Positions 37,165 to 45,998 of a stretch of 64,000 nt of DNA are shown piece after piece. The notes below the pieces were generated by a model. The model saw only the letters and a list, made by a program, of their open reading frames with translations. It did not search any database and was not told the origin of the DNA. The stretch covers positions 1,054,001 to 1,118,000 of the forward strand of contig NZ_CP103371.1 in the NCBI RefSeq assembly GCF_024802625.1, in the 5' to 3' direction. The DNA is from Massilia sp. H6 (lineage in GTDB: Bacteria; Pseudomonadota; Gammaproteobacteria; Burkholderiales; Burkholderiaceae_D). The stretch's first letter is position 1; each line of letters begins with the position of its first letter. The position numbers and the translations under genes are program-made.

Positions 37165-37644
37165 TTACACCAGCAATGCTTCGATGTCGGCACCGATCTG
37201 CGCCGGGGCCGTCGTCGGCGCGTAGCGCCTGACGACCTGGCCATCGCGGCCGACCAAAAACTTGGTGAAATTCCATTTGATGGCTTGCGTTCGCAGCACG
37301 CCAGGTTGCTCGCCTTTCAGGTGCTGGAACAGCGGGTGCGCGCCGTCACCGTTGACGTCGACCTTGGCAAACAGCGGAAAGCTGATGCCATAGTTCGTCT
37401 TGCAGAACGCGTCGATCTGGGCCTCGGTGCCCGGTTCCTGCTTGCCGAACTGGTTGCACGGAAAGCCCAGCACTGCCAGCCCACGCCCGCCGTACTGCCG
37501 GTGCAGCGCTTCGAGCGCCCGGTATTGCGGGGTGAAGCCGCAGGCGCTGGCGGTGTTTACGATGAGCAGCACCTGGCCGCGGAAACGCTCCAGCCGGACG
37601 GGCTCGCCGTCCAGGCCGGAAGCGGTGAAATCGAAGACGTTCAT
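37165..37644 (-). CDS. Glutathione peroxidase family protein
   Basis: A 159-residue thiol peroxidase that reduces H2O2 or lipid hydroperoxides using glutathione or thioredoxin. The catalytic tetrad is visible: Cys35 (NTASACGFTPQ), Gln65-region (GFPCNQFG) and Trp124 with Asn125 (KWNFTKFLV). It is the cysteine form. I chose the ATG at 37644, which starts the conserved MNVFDFTA; the frame stays open to 37746 through a 9-base repeat. Confidence 0.93.
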   Translation of the reverse strand: MNVFDFTASGLDGEPVRLERFRGQVLLIVNTASACGFTPQYRALEALHRQYGGRGLAVLGFPCNQFGKQEPGTEAQIDAFCKTNYGISFPLFAKVDVNGDGAHPLFQHLKGEQPGVLRTQAIKWNFTKFLVGRDGQVVRRYAPTTAPAQIGADIEALLV

Positions 37645-37710
37645 GTTGCCGTTCTGGTAAGTAGCAAAACGCTCAGTGTAAGGCTTGCAGGGCAACGCGT
37701 CCGCACAAGT

Positions 37711-37746
37711 TGCTGTTTCTGCTGTTTCTACTGTTTCTGCTGACAT
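37711..37746. repeat. 9-base tandem repeat upstream of the glutathione peroxidase gene
   Basis: The unit TGCTGTTTC occurs at 37711 and 37720, with a one-base variant at 37729 and a partial fourth copy to 37746. The period is a multiple of three and stays open in the peroxidase frame (reading ETVETAETA on the minus strand). Confidence 0.7.
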
Positions 37747-37815
37747 TGTTTGTTACATGCGCAAAGCGGTCTCCATGCGACAATCGCGCTCGCCTCAACT
37801 GCTCATTCGCTATCC

Positions 37816-40065
37816 ATGTCCACCACCCGTTCCAACGTAATATTCGTCGGCCCACGCCACCCCCGGATGACTTTGCTGGCCCAGCTGGTCGCCGGCACGC
37901 TGCTGGCGCCGCTGGCGGCGCTGGCCCAGCAGGCGCCGGCGCCCGCCGGCCAGCCCGTGCCGGTGGAGTCCACTGTCACCGTCACCGCCACCAAGGCCAC
38001 CAATCGCATCGACCGCCAGTCGTATGACGTCAAGGCCGACCCGGCCACGTCGAACGACACGGTAGCCGATACCCTCAACAAGGTGCCGTCGGTGGCGGTG
38101 GACGGCGAAGGCAATGTCACGCTGCGCGGGCGCGGCAACGTGCAGATCCTGGTGGACGGCAAGCCGTCGGCGATGATGCAGGGCGAGAACCGCGCCGCGG
38201 CAATCAGCGCGCTGCCAGCGGGCGATCTGGAATCGGTGGAAGTGATCAACAACCCCGGCGCGCAGTTCGGCAACGAAGGCGGCGGCGGGCCGATCATCAA
38301 CCTGGTGATGCGGCGCGAGCGCAGCCCCGGCGGCTTTGGCGTGGTCAATGCCAACCTCGGACCGTCCGGGCGCTATAACGCATCGAGCTTTGGCAGCTAC
38401 AACGCTGGCCGCATGAGCGTTCAGGGCGGCGTGTTCCGCCGCCACGACGGGCGCGATGCCAGCGGCGAGACCCGGCGCGAACGCATCGATCCGCTCACCG
38501 GCGCGATCGCGCCCAGCACCCAGTTTTCTAACGGAGCGAACACCGTCGACGCGGCTGGCTTCCACGGCGGCATGACCTATAACCTGGGCGACAAGGATGT
38601 GGTCGGCGTCACGCTGGGTTATTCGCAGAACGACAACCATGCCGGCTCGACCGAAGCCTACCGCAGCTTGAACTCTGCCGGCGTGGTCGACAGCGACTAC
38701 CTGCGCAGCAGCCAGCGCGACTCGGAGAACCGCAACTTCAGCCTGGGCACGCGCCTGGAGCACAAGGGCGACCGGCCGGGCGAAGTCTTCAAGCTCGACC
38801 TGCGCCTGTCGGGGACGGACGCGGACAGCGAGGCGCGCTACGCCAGCGCCTACACGGTGCGCCCAATTAATGCCAGCGCGGACAACAGCCGCCAGGACGC
38901 CCGCAACGACACCCGCCTGGCCGATTTCACCGGCGACTACGAGCTGCCGGGCAAGCATGGTGTCGCCAAAGTGGGCTACAAGCTGGCGCGCAGCCGCAAC
39001 GTGTTCGACAACGCCTATTTCGACATCGACCCGGCTTCACAGGCCGAACGCGTGAACGGCGCGCGCACCAATCGCTTCGAATTGACCGACACCACGCTCG
39101 CGCTGTACGGCAGCTACCAGTGGCGCATCGACAGCAAATGGGGGGTGCTGGGTGGCCTGCGCGCCGAATATGCCGACCTCGACCTGAACCAGGTCACCAC
39201 CGGCGAGCGCGCGACCAACCATTATTTCGATGCGATCCCGAGCGCCTTTGTCACCTACGGCCTGTCCGATGACACCACGCTGCGCCTGAGCTACGCGCAC
39301 CGTATCCGCCGTCCGGGCGCAAGTGAGCTCAATCCCTTCGTCATCTACCGCGACGAGCTCAATGTTTCGTCGGGCAACCCCAACCTGAAGCCGACCGATT
39401 CCGATTCGCTGGAACTCGGTATCGAAACCAAGTTGGGCAAGGTCGACACCAATGTGCGCCTGTACGCGCGCCGCGACAGCGAGCTGATTTCGGAGCGCCG
39501 CCTCTTGCTGGCCAACGACGTGCTCCTGACCACCCGCGAGAACGCCGGCAGCAGCCGCTCGGGCGGGCTTGAATTTAACTTCAGCGGCCGCGCCACGCCG
39601 AAACTGATGGTCAACGTGAACGGCAATATCGGCTATTCCGAGCAGACCGTGTTGGGCAGCGCGCGCGACGATATGCGCAGCGCGACGACGGTCAGCGGCC
39701 GGGCGCGCCTGAGCTACCAGATGGATGCGGCCAACAGCTTCCAGCTGATGCTCAACGCCCAGGGCAAGACCCTGTTCGGCGAAGGCTATCGCGAGCCGGT
39801 GCGCACGGCCGACGTCAATTACCGCCGCGCCCTGAGCCCGGCCCTGAGCCTGGTGGTGAATATCAACGACCTGTTCGACTCGCAGAAGATGGAGACGATC
39901 ACCGAGACCGACCGCCTGCGCGAATACAGCATTCGCCGTACCGGCGGGCGCATGGCCTATGTCGGCTTGTCGTACCGCTTCGGCAGCTTTGGCAGCGCCG
40001 GCGGGCAGCGCCGGCCGATGATGTTCGGTGGGCCGGGTGGCCACGGCGGCGGCCCAGGCGGTTGA
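37816..40065 (+). CDS. TonB-dependent outer-membrane receptor (OMP_b-brl family)
   Basis: A 749-residue receptor from the ATG at 37816; a start at 37867 directly before the signal peptide core (LLAQLVAGTLLAPLAALAQQ) is also possible. The plug (TVADTLNKVPSVAVDGEGNVTLRGRGNVQILVDGKPS) and GLESVEVINNPGAQF-type segment are typical of the FecA/CirA-like group with an outer-membrane beta-barrel domain. The barrel ends YVGLSYRFGSFG and is followed by an unusual Gly-rich tail (FGGPGGHGGGPGG). Ligand unknown. Confidence 0.88.
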   Translation: MSTTRSNVIFVGPRHPRMTLLAQLVAGTLLAPLAALAQQAPAPAGQPVPVESTVTVTATKATNRIDRQSYDVKADPATSNDTVADTLNKVPSVAVDGEGNVTLRGRGNVQILVDGKPSAMMQGENRAAAISALPAGDLESVEVINNPGAQFGNEGGGGPIINLVMRRERSPGGFGVVNANLGPSGRYNASSFGSYNAGRMSVQGGVFRRHDGRDASGETRRERIDPLTGAIAPSTQFSNGANTVDAAGFHGGMTYNLGDKDVVGVTLGYSQNDNHAGSTEAYRSLNSAGVVDSDYLRSSQRDSENRNFSLGTRLEHKGDRPGEVFKLDLRLSGTDADSEARYASAYTVRPINASADNSRQDARNDTRLADFTGDYELPGKHGVAKVGYKLARSRNVFDNAYFDIDPASQAERVNGARTNRFELTDTTLALYGSYQWRIDSKWGVLGGLRAEYADLDLNQVTTGERATNHYFDAIPSAFVTYGLSDDTTLRLSYAHRIRRPGASELNPFVIYRDELNVSSGNPNLKPTDSDSLELGIETKLGKVDTNVRLYARRDSELISERRLLLANDVLLTTRENAGSSRSGGLEFNFSGRATPKLMVNVNGNIGYSEQTVLGSARDDMRSATTVSGRARLSYQMDAANSFQLMLNAQGKTLFGEGYREPVRTADVNYRRALSPALSLVVNINDLFDSQKMETITETDRLREYSIRRTGGRMAYVGLSYRFGSFGSAGGQRRPMMFGGPGGHGGGPGG

Positions 40066-40070
40066 TGGTT

Positions 40071-40099
40071 GCCGGGTAGGGCGATTGGGCCTACCCGGC
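40071..40099. terminator. Hairpin between convergent TonB-receptor and chemoreceptor genes
   Basis: A perfect 10-bp stem GCCGGGTAGG/CCTACCCGGC (40071-40080, 40090-40099) with a 9-base loop lies in the 67-base gap between two converging genes. No T-run follows, so termination efficiency is uncertain. Confidence 0.6.
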
Positions 40100-40132
40100 G
40101 CTAGCGGATGCTCGAACCAACCTGGACGGGCA

Positions 40133-41836
40133 TCAGAAGGTTTCCCACTCGGTTTCGTTTTCCACCTTGCGCGCAGCCGCGCCGCGCGTGGCCGGGCGAG
40201 CTGGCGGCGCGTCCAGGCGCTTGGCCGGCGCGCTGCGCTTGATCGGGGCGGGGGCTGCCGCCGTGCGCGCCGGGCCATCGCTGTTGACCTTGAAGACCGA
40301 CACCAGCTGCGCCAGTTTGCCGGCCTGTTCCTGCAGTGATTCGGCGGCGGCCGCCGCCTCTTCGACCAGCGAGGCATTCTGCTGGGTCACCTGGTCCATC
40401 TGGCTCACCGCCATGTTGATCTGCTCGATGCCCGACGTCTGCTCCAGGCTGGCCGAGGTGATCTCGCCCATGATGTCGGTTACCCGACGCACGCTGGCCA
40501 CGATCTCGTCCATGGTGCTGCCGGCGTTGTCCACCAGCTTGGCGCCGGCGTCGACCTTCGACACCGAATCGTCGATCAAACCCTTGATTTCCTTGGCCGC
40601 CGCCGCCGAGCGCTGTGCCAGGGTACGCACTTCCGATGCCACCACGGCAAAGCCGCGTCCCTGCTCGCCGGCGCGGGCCGCTTCGACGGCCGCGTTCAGC
40701 GCCAGGATATTGGTCTGGAAGGCGATGCTGTCGATGACGCCGATGATGTCGACGATCTTCTTCGACGAATCATTGATCGAGGCCATGGTGTCGACCACTT
40801 CCGAGACCACCATGCCGCCGCGTTCGGCCACTTCAGAGGCCGAAGACGCAAGCTGGTTGGCCTGGCGCGCGTTGTCGGCGTTCTGCTTGACGGTCGAGGT
40901 CAGCTCTTCCATCGACGACGCGGTTTCTTCCAGCGAGCTGGCCTGCTCTTCGGTGCGCGAGGACAGGTCCAGGTTGCCGGTGGCGATCTGGCCAGATGCA
41001 GAAGCGATGGCATCGGTGCCCTTGCGCACGTCGCCAACGATCTGCGCCAGGCTGTCGCGCATGGTCTTCATCGCATACAGCAAGCTGGTGGTGTCGCCCT
41101 TGTGCACCGCGACGTCGACGGTCAGGTCGCCAGCGGCGATACGGCTGGCGATTTCGCCGGCATAGGCCGGTTCGCCGCCCAGCTGGCGGGTAAGGCTGCG
41201 GGTGATCAGCACGCCGATGGCAACGCCGACGGCGACACTGCCCACCACCAGCATGATCATCAGCAGGCGGCTCGATTGGTACAGGGAGGCGACGGCGGCG
41301 GCAGCATCGCCGGCATTTTGCTCCTTGACCTTGGTCAGTTCGGTCATGCGGGCGTCGGCCGCCGTGCCCGCGGCGGCGGCGCCGAACAGGTAGTCGACCG
41401 AGGCGCGGCTCTCTTGCAGCGCATCGGCCTGGGCCAGTGTTGCCGCCTGCGCGACATGCGACTCGTAGGTGCGCACTTCGACGTCCAGCAAGGCAAACAG
41501 GCGCTTGCCGCTGTCGGTGTAGAACAAGGGGCGTGCCTTGTCGAGATTGAGCTTCAGGCCGGCGCGCGCGGCATCGATGCCCGCGCTGGCGGCCTGGCGG
41601 TCCTTGTCGGTGGACGACAGCATCATGGTGCGTACGGCACGCCCAAGAGACACCAGGTTGATATTGGCTTCCTTGACATACGAAATGCCAAGCAATTCTT
41701 TTTGGTATAGCGACTCGGTACGTTCGCTGATCTGGGACATGTTGTAGATGCCAATCGCCGCCACGATGGCGCCGAGCAGGGTGACGACCAGGAAGCCTGC
41801 GATCAGGCGGGTGCCAACTTTCATTTTCTTGAACAT
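40133..41836 (-). CDS. Methyl-accepting chemotaxis protein with CheR tether
   Basis: A 567-residue chemoreceptor. TM1 ([21 protein letters not shown]), a four-helix-bundle (4HB) periplasmic sensor, TM2 ([21 protein letters not shown]), HAMP ([27 protein letters not shown]) and a signalling domain with the hairpin tip [41 protein letters not shown]. The last residues are EWETF, the pentapeptide that docks the methyltransferase CheR. An Ala/Pro-rich linker precedes it. Ligand unknown; no che genes are nearby. Confidence 0.95.
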   Translation of the reverse strand: MFKKMKVGTRLIAGFLVVTLLGAIVAAIGIYNMSQISERTESLYQKELLGISYVKEANINLVSLGRAVRTMMLSSTDKDRQAASAGIDAARAGLKLNLDKARPLFYTDSGKRLFALLDVEVRTYESHVAQAATLAQADALQESRASVDYLFGAAAAGTAADARMTELTKVKEQNAGDAAAAVASLYQSSRLLMIMLVVGSVAVGVAIGVLITRSLTRQLGGEPAYAGEIASRIAAGDLTVDVAVHKGDTTSLLYAMKTMRDSLAQIVGDVRKGTDAIASASGQIATGNLDLSSRTEEQASSLEETASSMEELTSTVKQNADNARQANQLASSASEVAERGGMVVSEVVDTMASINDSSKKIVDIIGVIDSIAFQTNILALNAAVEAARAGEQGRGFAVVASEVRTLAQRSAAAAKEIKGLIDDSVSKVDAGAKLVDNAGSTMDEIVASVRRVTDIMGEITSASLEQTSGIEQINMAVSQMDQVTQQNASLVEEAAAAAESLQEQAGKLAQLVSVFKVNSDGPARTAAAPAPIKRSAPAKRLDAPPARPATRGAAARKVENETEWETF

Positions 41837-42137
41837 GCTGTTTCCAATTAGATAAAGGATGGGACGGTCATGCGTTCGGCGATGCCGATATCGTGCGGGG
41901 GCAGCAGGCGTGCGATGCTAGCGAACACCCGGCGCGGGCATGCGACGTCTTTACGATATCAGTATGTCGCTTAATTTCCAAGCGGCAATGGACTTATGCG
42001 CCAGGGATACAATCGGGCAGTGGCGCAGTAGATACAAAAACGCAGTTATGGGCGCCGCGACTGCGCGAGCCGGCCGCAAATGACAGCGGGGCGGAGGCGC
42101 CATGCGCCGTCCGCCCCGCCAGATACTGTCTGCTGCA
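41837..42137. other. Gap between the chemoreceptor gene and pilU
   Basis: A 301-base stretch carrying the chemoreceptor promoter on its left and a strong hairpin on its right (separate entry). I looked for a sigma-28 motif upstream of the receptor and found none convincing. No gene is seen. Confidence 0.45.
42086..42119 (-). terminator. Strong hairpin downstream of pilU
   Basis: GCGGGGCGGA-GGCGC (42086-42100) pairs with GCGCC-(G)-TCCGCCCCGC (42104-42119): 15 base pairs with one bulged base and a 3-base loop. It lies 18 bases after the pilU stop. No T-run follows on the minus strand, so it may be a Rho-assisted terminator or a 3'-end stabiliser. Confidence 0.6.
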
Positions 42138-43274
42138 TCAGACGATTCCGAGATGCTCCATGCCGGCCGAGAAATCGCGGTTCTTCGCGTGCTTGCTATT
42201 GAGCTTGATGTTCAGGCGCAGGTCGTTGACCGAATCGGCATTGCGCAGCGCGTCTTCATACGAAATCTTGTCGGCCTCGTACAGGTCGAACAGCGCCTGG
42301 TCGAAGGTCTGCATGCCCAGTTCGCGCGACTTTTTCATGATCTCCTTGATCTCGTGTACGTCGCCCTTGAAGATCAGGTCAGACACGAGCGGGGAGTTGA
42401 GCAGGATTTCGATCGCCACCACGCGGCCCTTGGCTTCCTTTTTGGGAATCAGGCGCTGCGACACCAGGCCCTTCATGTTCAGCGACAGGTCCATCAGCAG
42501 CTGCTGGCGGCGCTCTTCGGGGAAGAAGTTAATGATGCGGTCGAGCGCCTGGTTGGCGCTGTTGGCGTGCAGCGTGGCCAGGCACAGGTGGCCGGTTTCG
42601 GCAAAGGCGATCGCATGCTCCATGGTTTCGCGGTCGCGGATCTCGCCAATCTGGATCACGTCTGGCGCCTGGCGCAGGGAGTTTTTCAACGCCGCTTCGA
42701 AACTGTCGGTGTCGACGCCCACTTCGCGCTGCGTGATCACGCAGTTGCGGTGCGGGTGCACGAATTCGACCGGGTCTTCGATCGTGATGATGTGGCCGTA
42801 GCTGTTCTCGTTGCGGTAGCCGACCATCGCGGCCAGCGTGGTCGACTTGCCCGAACCGGTGGCGCCGACCAGGATCACCAGGCCGCGCTTGGCCATGATC
42901 ACGTCCTTCAGTACTGGCGGCAGCTCGAGGTCTTCAAACCGCGGGATGGTGGTCGTGATCGTGCGCAGCACCATGCCTACGCTGCCCATCTGCATAAAGG
43001 CCGAGACGCGAAAGCGCCCCAGGTCGCCAGGGCTGATCGCGAAGTTGGCCTCTTTGGTGAGCTCGAAGCCGGCCGCCTGCTTGTCGTTCATGATGGCGCG
43101 CGCCAGGTCGTTGGTGTGGGTGCCGTTCAGGGGCTGGTTCGACACCGGCGTCATCTTGCCGTCGATCTTGATGGCGGGCGGAAAACCGGTCGTGATGAAC
43201 AGGTCCGAGCCGCCCTTGCTGGTCATCAGGCGCAGCAGGTCGAACATGAATTTGGATGCCTGGTCGCGTTCCAT
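42138..43274 (-). CDS. pilU: Type IV pilus retraction-accessory ATPase PilU
   Basis: A 378-residue hexameric secretion-type ATPase that assists PilT in retracting type IV pili. Walker A is VGATGSGKSTT (near residue 134), the Asp box and Walker B regions are IEDPVEF and IQIGEIRDRETM, and the His box is TGHLCLATLHANSA. The C-terminal extension (about 30 residues) relative to PilT and the MEHAIAFAETGHLC signature mark it as PilU. It follows pilT by 9 bases. Confidence 0.93.
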   Translation of the reverse strand: MERDQASKFMFDLLRLMTSKGGSDLFITTGFPPAIKIDGKMTPVSNQPLNGTHTNDLARAIMNDKQAAGFELTKEANFAISPGDLGRFRVSAFMQMGSVGMVLRTITTTIPRFEDLELPPVLKDVIMAKRGLVILVGATGSGKSTTLAAMVGYRNENSYGHIITIEDPVEFVHPHRNCVITQREVGVDTDSFEAALKNSLRQAPDVIQIGEIRDRETMEHAIAFAETGHLCLATLHANSANQALDRIINFFPEERRQQLLMDLSLNMKGLVSQRLIPKKEAKGRVVAIEILLNSPLVSDLIFKGDVHEIKEIMKKSRELGMQTFDQALFDLYEADKISYEDALRNADSVNDLRLNIKLNSKHAKNRDFSAGMEHLGIV

Positions 43275-43283
43275 GATGTGACC

Positions 43284-44327
43284 TTAACCGAGGAAGTTTT
43301 CTGGAATCTTGGCGGCGGTGCGGGCGGCGGCACTGGAGATCACGTTGCGTCGCACCAGGTCGGTCAGGTTCTGGTCGAGCGTCTGCATGCCGACATTGCT
43401 GCCGGTCTGGATGCTCGAATACATCTGCGCGATCTTCGCTTCGCGGATCAGGTTACGGATCGCGGGAGTGCCGATCATGATCTCGTGCGCAGCCACGCGC
43501 CCCAGGCCGTCCTTGGTCTTGAGCAGGGTCTGCGAAATCACGGCCTGCAGCGACTCCGACAGCATCGCGCGCACCATCTCTTTTTCCTCGCCGGGGAATA
43601 CGTCGACGATACGGTCGATGGTCTTGGCGGCCGACGAGGTGTGCAGGGTGCCGAACACCAGGTGGCCGGTTTCCGCCGCCGACAGCGCCAGGCGAATGGT
43701 TTCCAGGTCGCGCAGCTCGCCCACCAGGATCGCGTCCGGGTCTTCGCGCAGCGCCGAGCGCAGCGCGTTGCTGAACGATAGCGTGTGGGGGCCTACTTCG
43801 CGCTGGTTGATCAGGCATTTCTTGGAATCGTGGACGAATTCGATCGGGTCCTCGATGGTCAGGATGTGGCCGTACTCGTTTTCGTTCAGGTGGTTGACCA
43901 TCGCCGCCAGCGTGGTCGACTTGCCCGAACCGGTCGGGCCGGTCACCAGCACCAGGCCGCGCGGGCGCATGGCCAGTTCGCCGAAGATCTTCGGCGCATT
44001 GAGCTCTTCGAGCGACAGGATCTTCGAGGGAATGGTGCGCAGCACCGCGGACGCGCCGCGCTCCTGGTTGAATGCGTTGACGCGAAAGCGCGCCAGGCCG
44101 GGAATGGCGAACGAGAAGTCGCATTCCAGAATCTCTTCGTACTGCTTGCGCTGGCCGTCGTTCATGATGTCATAGATCATGCCGTGCACGTCCTTGTGCT
44201 CGAGCGGCGGCAGGTTGATGCGGCGCACGTCGCCATGCACGCGGATCATCGGCGGCAGGCCGGCCGAGAGGTGCAGGTCCGAGGCCTTGTTCTTCACGGA
44301 GAACGCGAGCAGTTCTGAAATGTCCAT
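43284..44327 (-). CDS. pilT: Type IV pilus retraction ATPase PilT
   Basis: A 347-residue motor ATPase that depolymerises type IV pili for twitching motility. Signature features: MDISELLAFSVKNKASDLHLSAG at the N-terminus, Walker A GPTGSGKSTT (near residue 130), IEDPIEFVH, VGELRDLETI and the AIRNLIREAKIAQMYSSIQTG motif unique to PilT near residue 290. AAGGA lies 6 bases before the ATG. It forms a two-gene operon with pilU, divergent from yggS. Confidence 0.96.
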   Translation of the reverse strand: MDISELLAFSVKNKASDLHLSAGLPPMIRVHGDVRRINLPPLEHKDVHGMIYDIMNDGQRKQYEEILECDFSFAIPGLARFRVNAFNQERGASAVLRTIPSKILSLEELNAPKIFGELAMRPRGLVLVTGPTGSGKSTTLAAMVNHLNENEYGHILTIEDPIEFVHDSKKCLINQREVGPHTLSFSNALRSALREDPDAILVGELRDLETIRLALSAAETGHLVFGTLHTSSAAKTIDRIVDVFPGEEKEMVRAMLSESLQAVISQTLLKTKDGLGRVAAHEIMIGTPAIRNLIREAKIAQMYSSIQTGSNVGMQTLDQNLTDLVRRNVISSAAARTAAKIPENFLG

Positions 44328-44404
44328 CTATAATCCTTTTGCTATGAGTGGTGTCCGGCGAACTGCCTCGTCTCGACTCAAAATATTTCCTATAGAAAAT
44401 CATT

Positions 44405-45106
44405 ATGTCCACAATCGCCGCCAACTTGCAAGCTGTCGAAGCGACAATCCATGCCGCCTGCGCCCTGGCCGGCAGGCGCTCATCCGAGGTCTTGTTGCTG
44501 GCCGTATCGAAGACCTTCCCTGCGCAGGCGGTGGTCGAGGCAGCGGCGGCGGGACAGCGCGCCTTCGGTGAAAACTACCTGCAAGAAGCGCTCGACAAGA
44601 TGCAGGAAGTGGCGCGCCTGCAACCGGATGTGCCGGTAGACTGGCATTTCATCGGCCCGATCCAGAGCAACAAGACACGCCCGATCGCCGCCAGTTTCCA
44701 GTGGGTGCACACGGTGGAGCGCCTGAAGATCGCGCAGCGCCTGTCCGAACAGCGCCCGCCCGAGCTCGGGCCGCTCGATATCTGCCTGCAGGTCAATATC
44801 AGCGGCGAAGCGAGCAAGAGCGGCGCAAGCCAGGCCGAGTTGCCGCAACTGGCGCGCCAGGTGGCGCAGCTGCCGAACTTGCGCCTGCGCGGCCTGATGG
44901 CGATCCCCGAAGCCAGCACCGACGAAGCCCGGCAGCGCGCGGCGTTCGCGCGTTTGCGGGCACTGTTCGACGCGCTGCGCGCCGATGGCCTGCCGCTCGA
45001 TACGCTATCGATGGGGATGTCGGGTGACCTGCGCGCCGCAGTGCTCGAGGGCGCGACCATCGTGCGGGTCGGCAGCGCCATCTTCGGCGCGCGCCACTAC
45101 GAGTAA
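44405..45106 (+). CDS. yggS: YggS family pyridoxal phosphate homeostasis protein
   Basis: A 233-residue single-domain TIM-barrel protein that binds PLP at Lys36 (LLLAVSKTFPA) and buffers vitamin B6 and amino-acid metabolism without known catalysis. Other family motifs are AFGENYLQEALDKM, WHFIGPIQSNKTR, LQVNISGEASKSG and LSMGMSGDLRAAVLEGATIVRVGSAIFG. It precedes proC by 18 bases, a common partnership. Confidence 0.94.
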   Translation: MSTIAANLQAVEATIHAACALAGRRSSEVLLLAVSKTFPAQAVVEAAAAGQRAFGENYLQEALDKMQEVARLQPDVPVDWHFIGPIQSNKTRPIAASFQWVHTVERLKIAQRLSEQRPPELGPLDICLQVNISGEASKSGASQAELPQLARQVAQLPNLRLRGLMAIPEASTDEARQRAAFARLRALFDALRADGLPLDTLSMGMSGDLRAAVLEGATIVRVGSAIFGARHYE

Positions 45107-45124
45107 CTCCAACCAAGGAATCGA

Positions 45125-45940
45125 ATGAAGATTGCATTTATCGGCGGCGGCAACATGGCCACGGCCCTGGTCGCGGGCCTGTCCGGCCAGCACGCCGGCG
45201 CCGGCAGCGTGCATGTGGTCGACCCGAACCTTGAAGCGCGCGCGCGCCTGGCCAGCCAGTATGGCGTCAGCACGGGCGAGTGCGTCGACCTGCAGGTGGC
45301 CGGCTGCGACGTCGTCGTGCTGGCGGTAAAACCCCAGCAGATGCGCGAGGTCGCCGCGGCGCTCAAGCCGCAGTTGGGCGACCAGATGCTGGTACTGTCG
45401 ATCGCCGCGGGAATCCGGATTGCCGATCTGTCGCGCTGGCTGGGGGGCTATACCCGCATCGTGCGCGCGATGCCGAACACGCCGGCGCTGATCGGCATGG
45501 GCATCACCGGCATGGTGGCGATGCCCTCGGTCGATGCGGCGCAGCGCCAGGCCGCCGACGACGTGATGCGCGCGGTAGGCCAGACCGTCTGGCTCGAACG
45601 CGAAGAGCTGATCGACCCGGTGACGGCGGTCTCGGGCAGTGGTCCGGCCTATGTCTTTTATTTTCTGGAAGCGATGCAGCAGGCTGCCATCGAGATGGGC
45701 CTGGATGCGCAGCAGGGGAAAGAACTGGCGCTGGCCACCTTTACCGGTGCGGCGCAGCTGGCGGCGCAATCAAGCGACCCGGTAGAGTTGCTGCGCCAGC
45801 GCGTCACGTCGGCCGGTGGCACCACGCATGCAGCCATCGTGAGCATGGAAGCATCGGGGGTGAAGGCAGCCATCGTCAAGGCCATGAAGGCGGCCAGCGC
45901 GCGCGGGCGCGAGCTCGGCGACGAGCTCGGAAAGGATTAA
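45125..45940 (+). CDS. proC: Pyrroline-5-carboxylate reductase
   Basis: A 271-residue NAD(P)H-dependent enzyme for the last step of proline synthesis. The Rossmann motif is FIGGGNMATAL at the N-terminus. The family signature VTAVSGSGPAYVFYFLEAM and the C-terminal TSAGGTTHAAIVSMEASGVKAAIVKAM region are complete. Probably co-transcribed with yggS. Confidence 0.96.
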   Translation: MKIAFIGGGNMATALVAGLSGQHAGAGSVHVVDPNLEARARLASQYGVSTGECVDLQVAGCDVVVLAVKPQQMREVAAALKPQLGDQMLVLSIAAGIRIADLSRWLGGYTRIVRAMPNTPALIGMGITGMVAMPSVDAAQRQAADDVMRAVGQTVWLEREELIDPVTAVSGSGPAYVFYFLEAMQQAAIEMGLDAQQGKELALATFTGAAQLAAQSSDPVELLRQRVTSAGGTTHAAIVSMEASGVKAAIVKAMKAASARGRELGDELGKD

Positions 45941-45953
45941 GAAAGTTCCAAGC

Positions 45954-45987
45954 GCCAGGCGCTGCGGCCAAGACCGCATCGCCTGGC
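45954..45987. terminator. Hairpin between convergent proC and S8 protease genes
   Basis: GCCAGGCG (45954-45961) pairs with CGCCTGGC (45980-45987), and inside TGCGG (45963-45967) pairs with CCGCA (45974-45978), giving 13 pairs with one internal mismatch and a 6-base loop. It stands in the 58-base convergent gap. Confidence 0.6.
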
Positions 45988-45998
45988 TGTTCAGCGGC

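Noticed and set aside
41837..41990. Possible sigma-28 promoter for the chemoreceptor gene
   Set aside because: Only a partial GCCGA match was found, without a TAAA-type -35 at the right spacing.
44329..44334. TATAAT on the plus strand before yggS
   Set aside because: No matching -35 and it overlaps the pilT ribosome binding region; too weak to call a yggS promoter.
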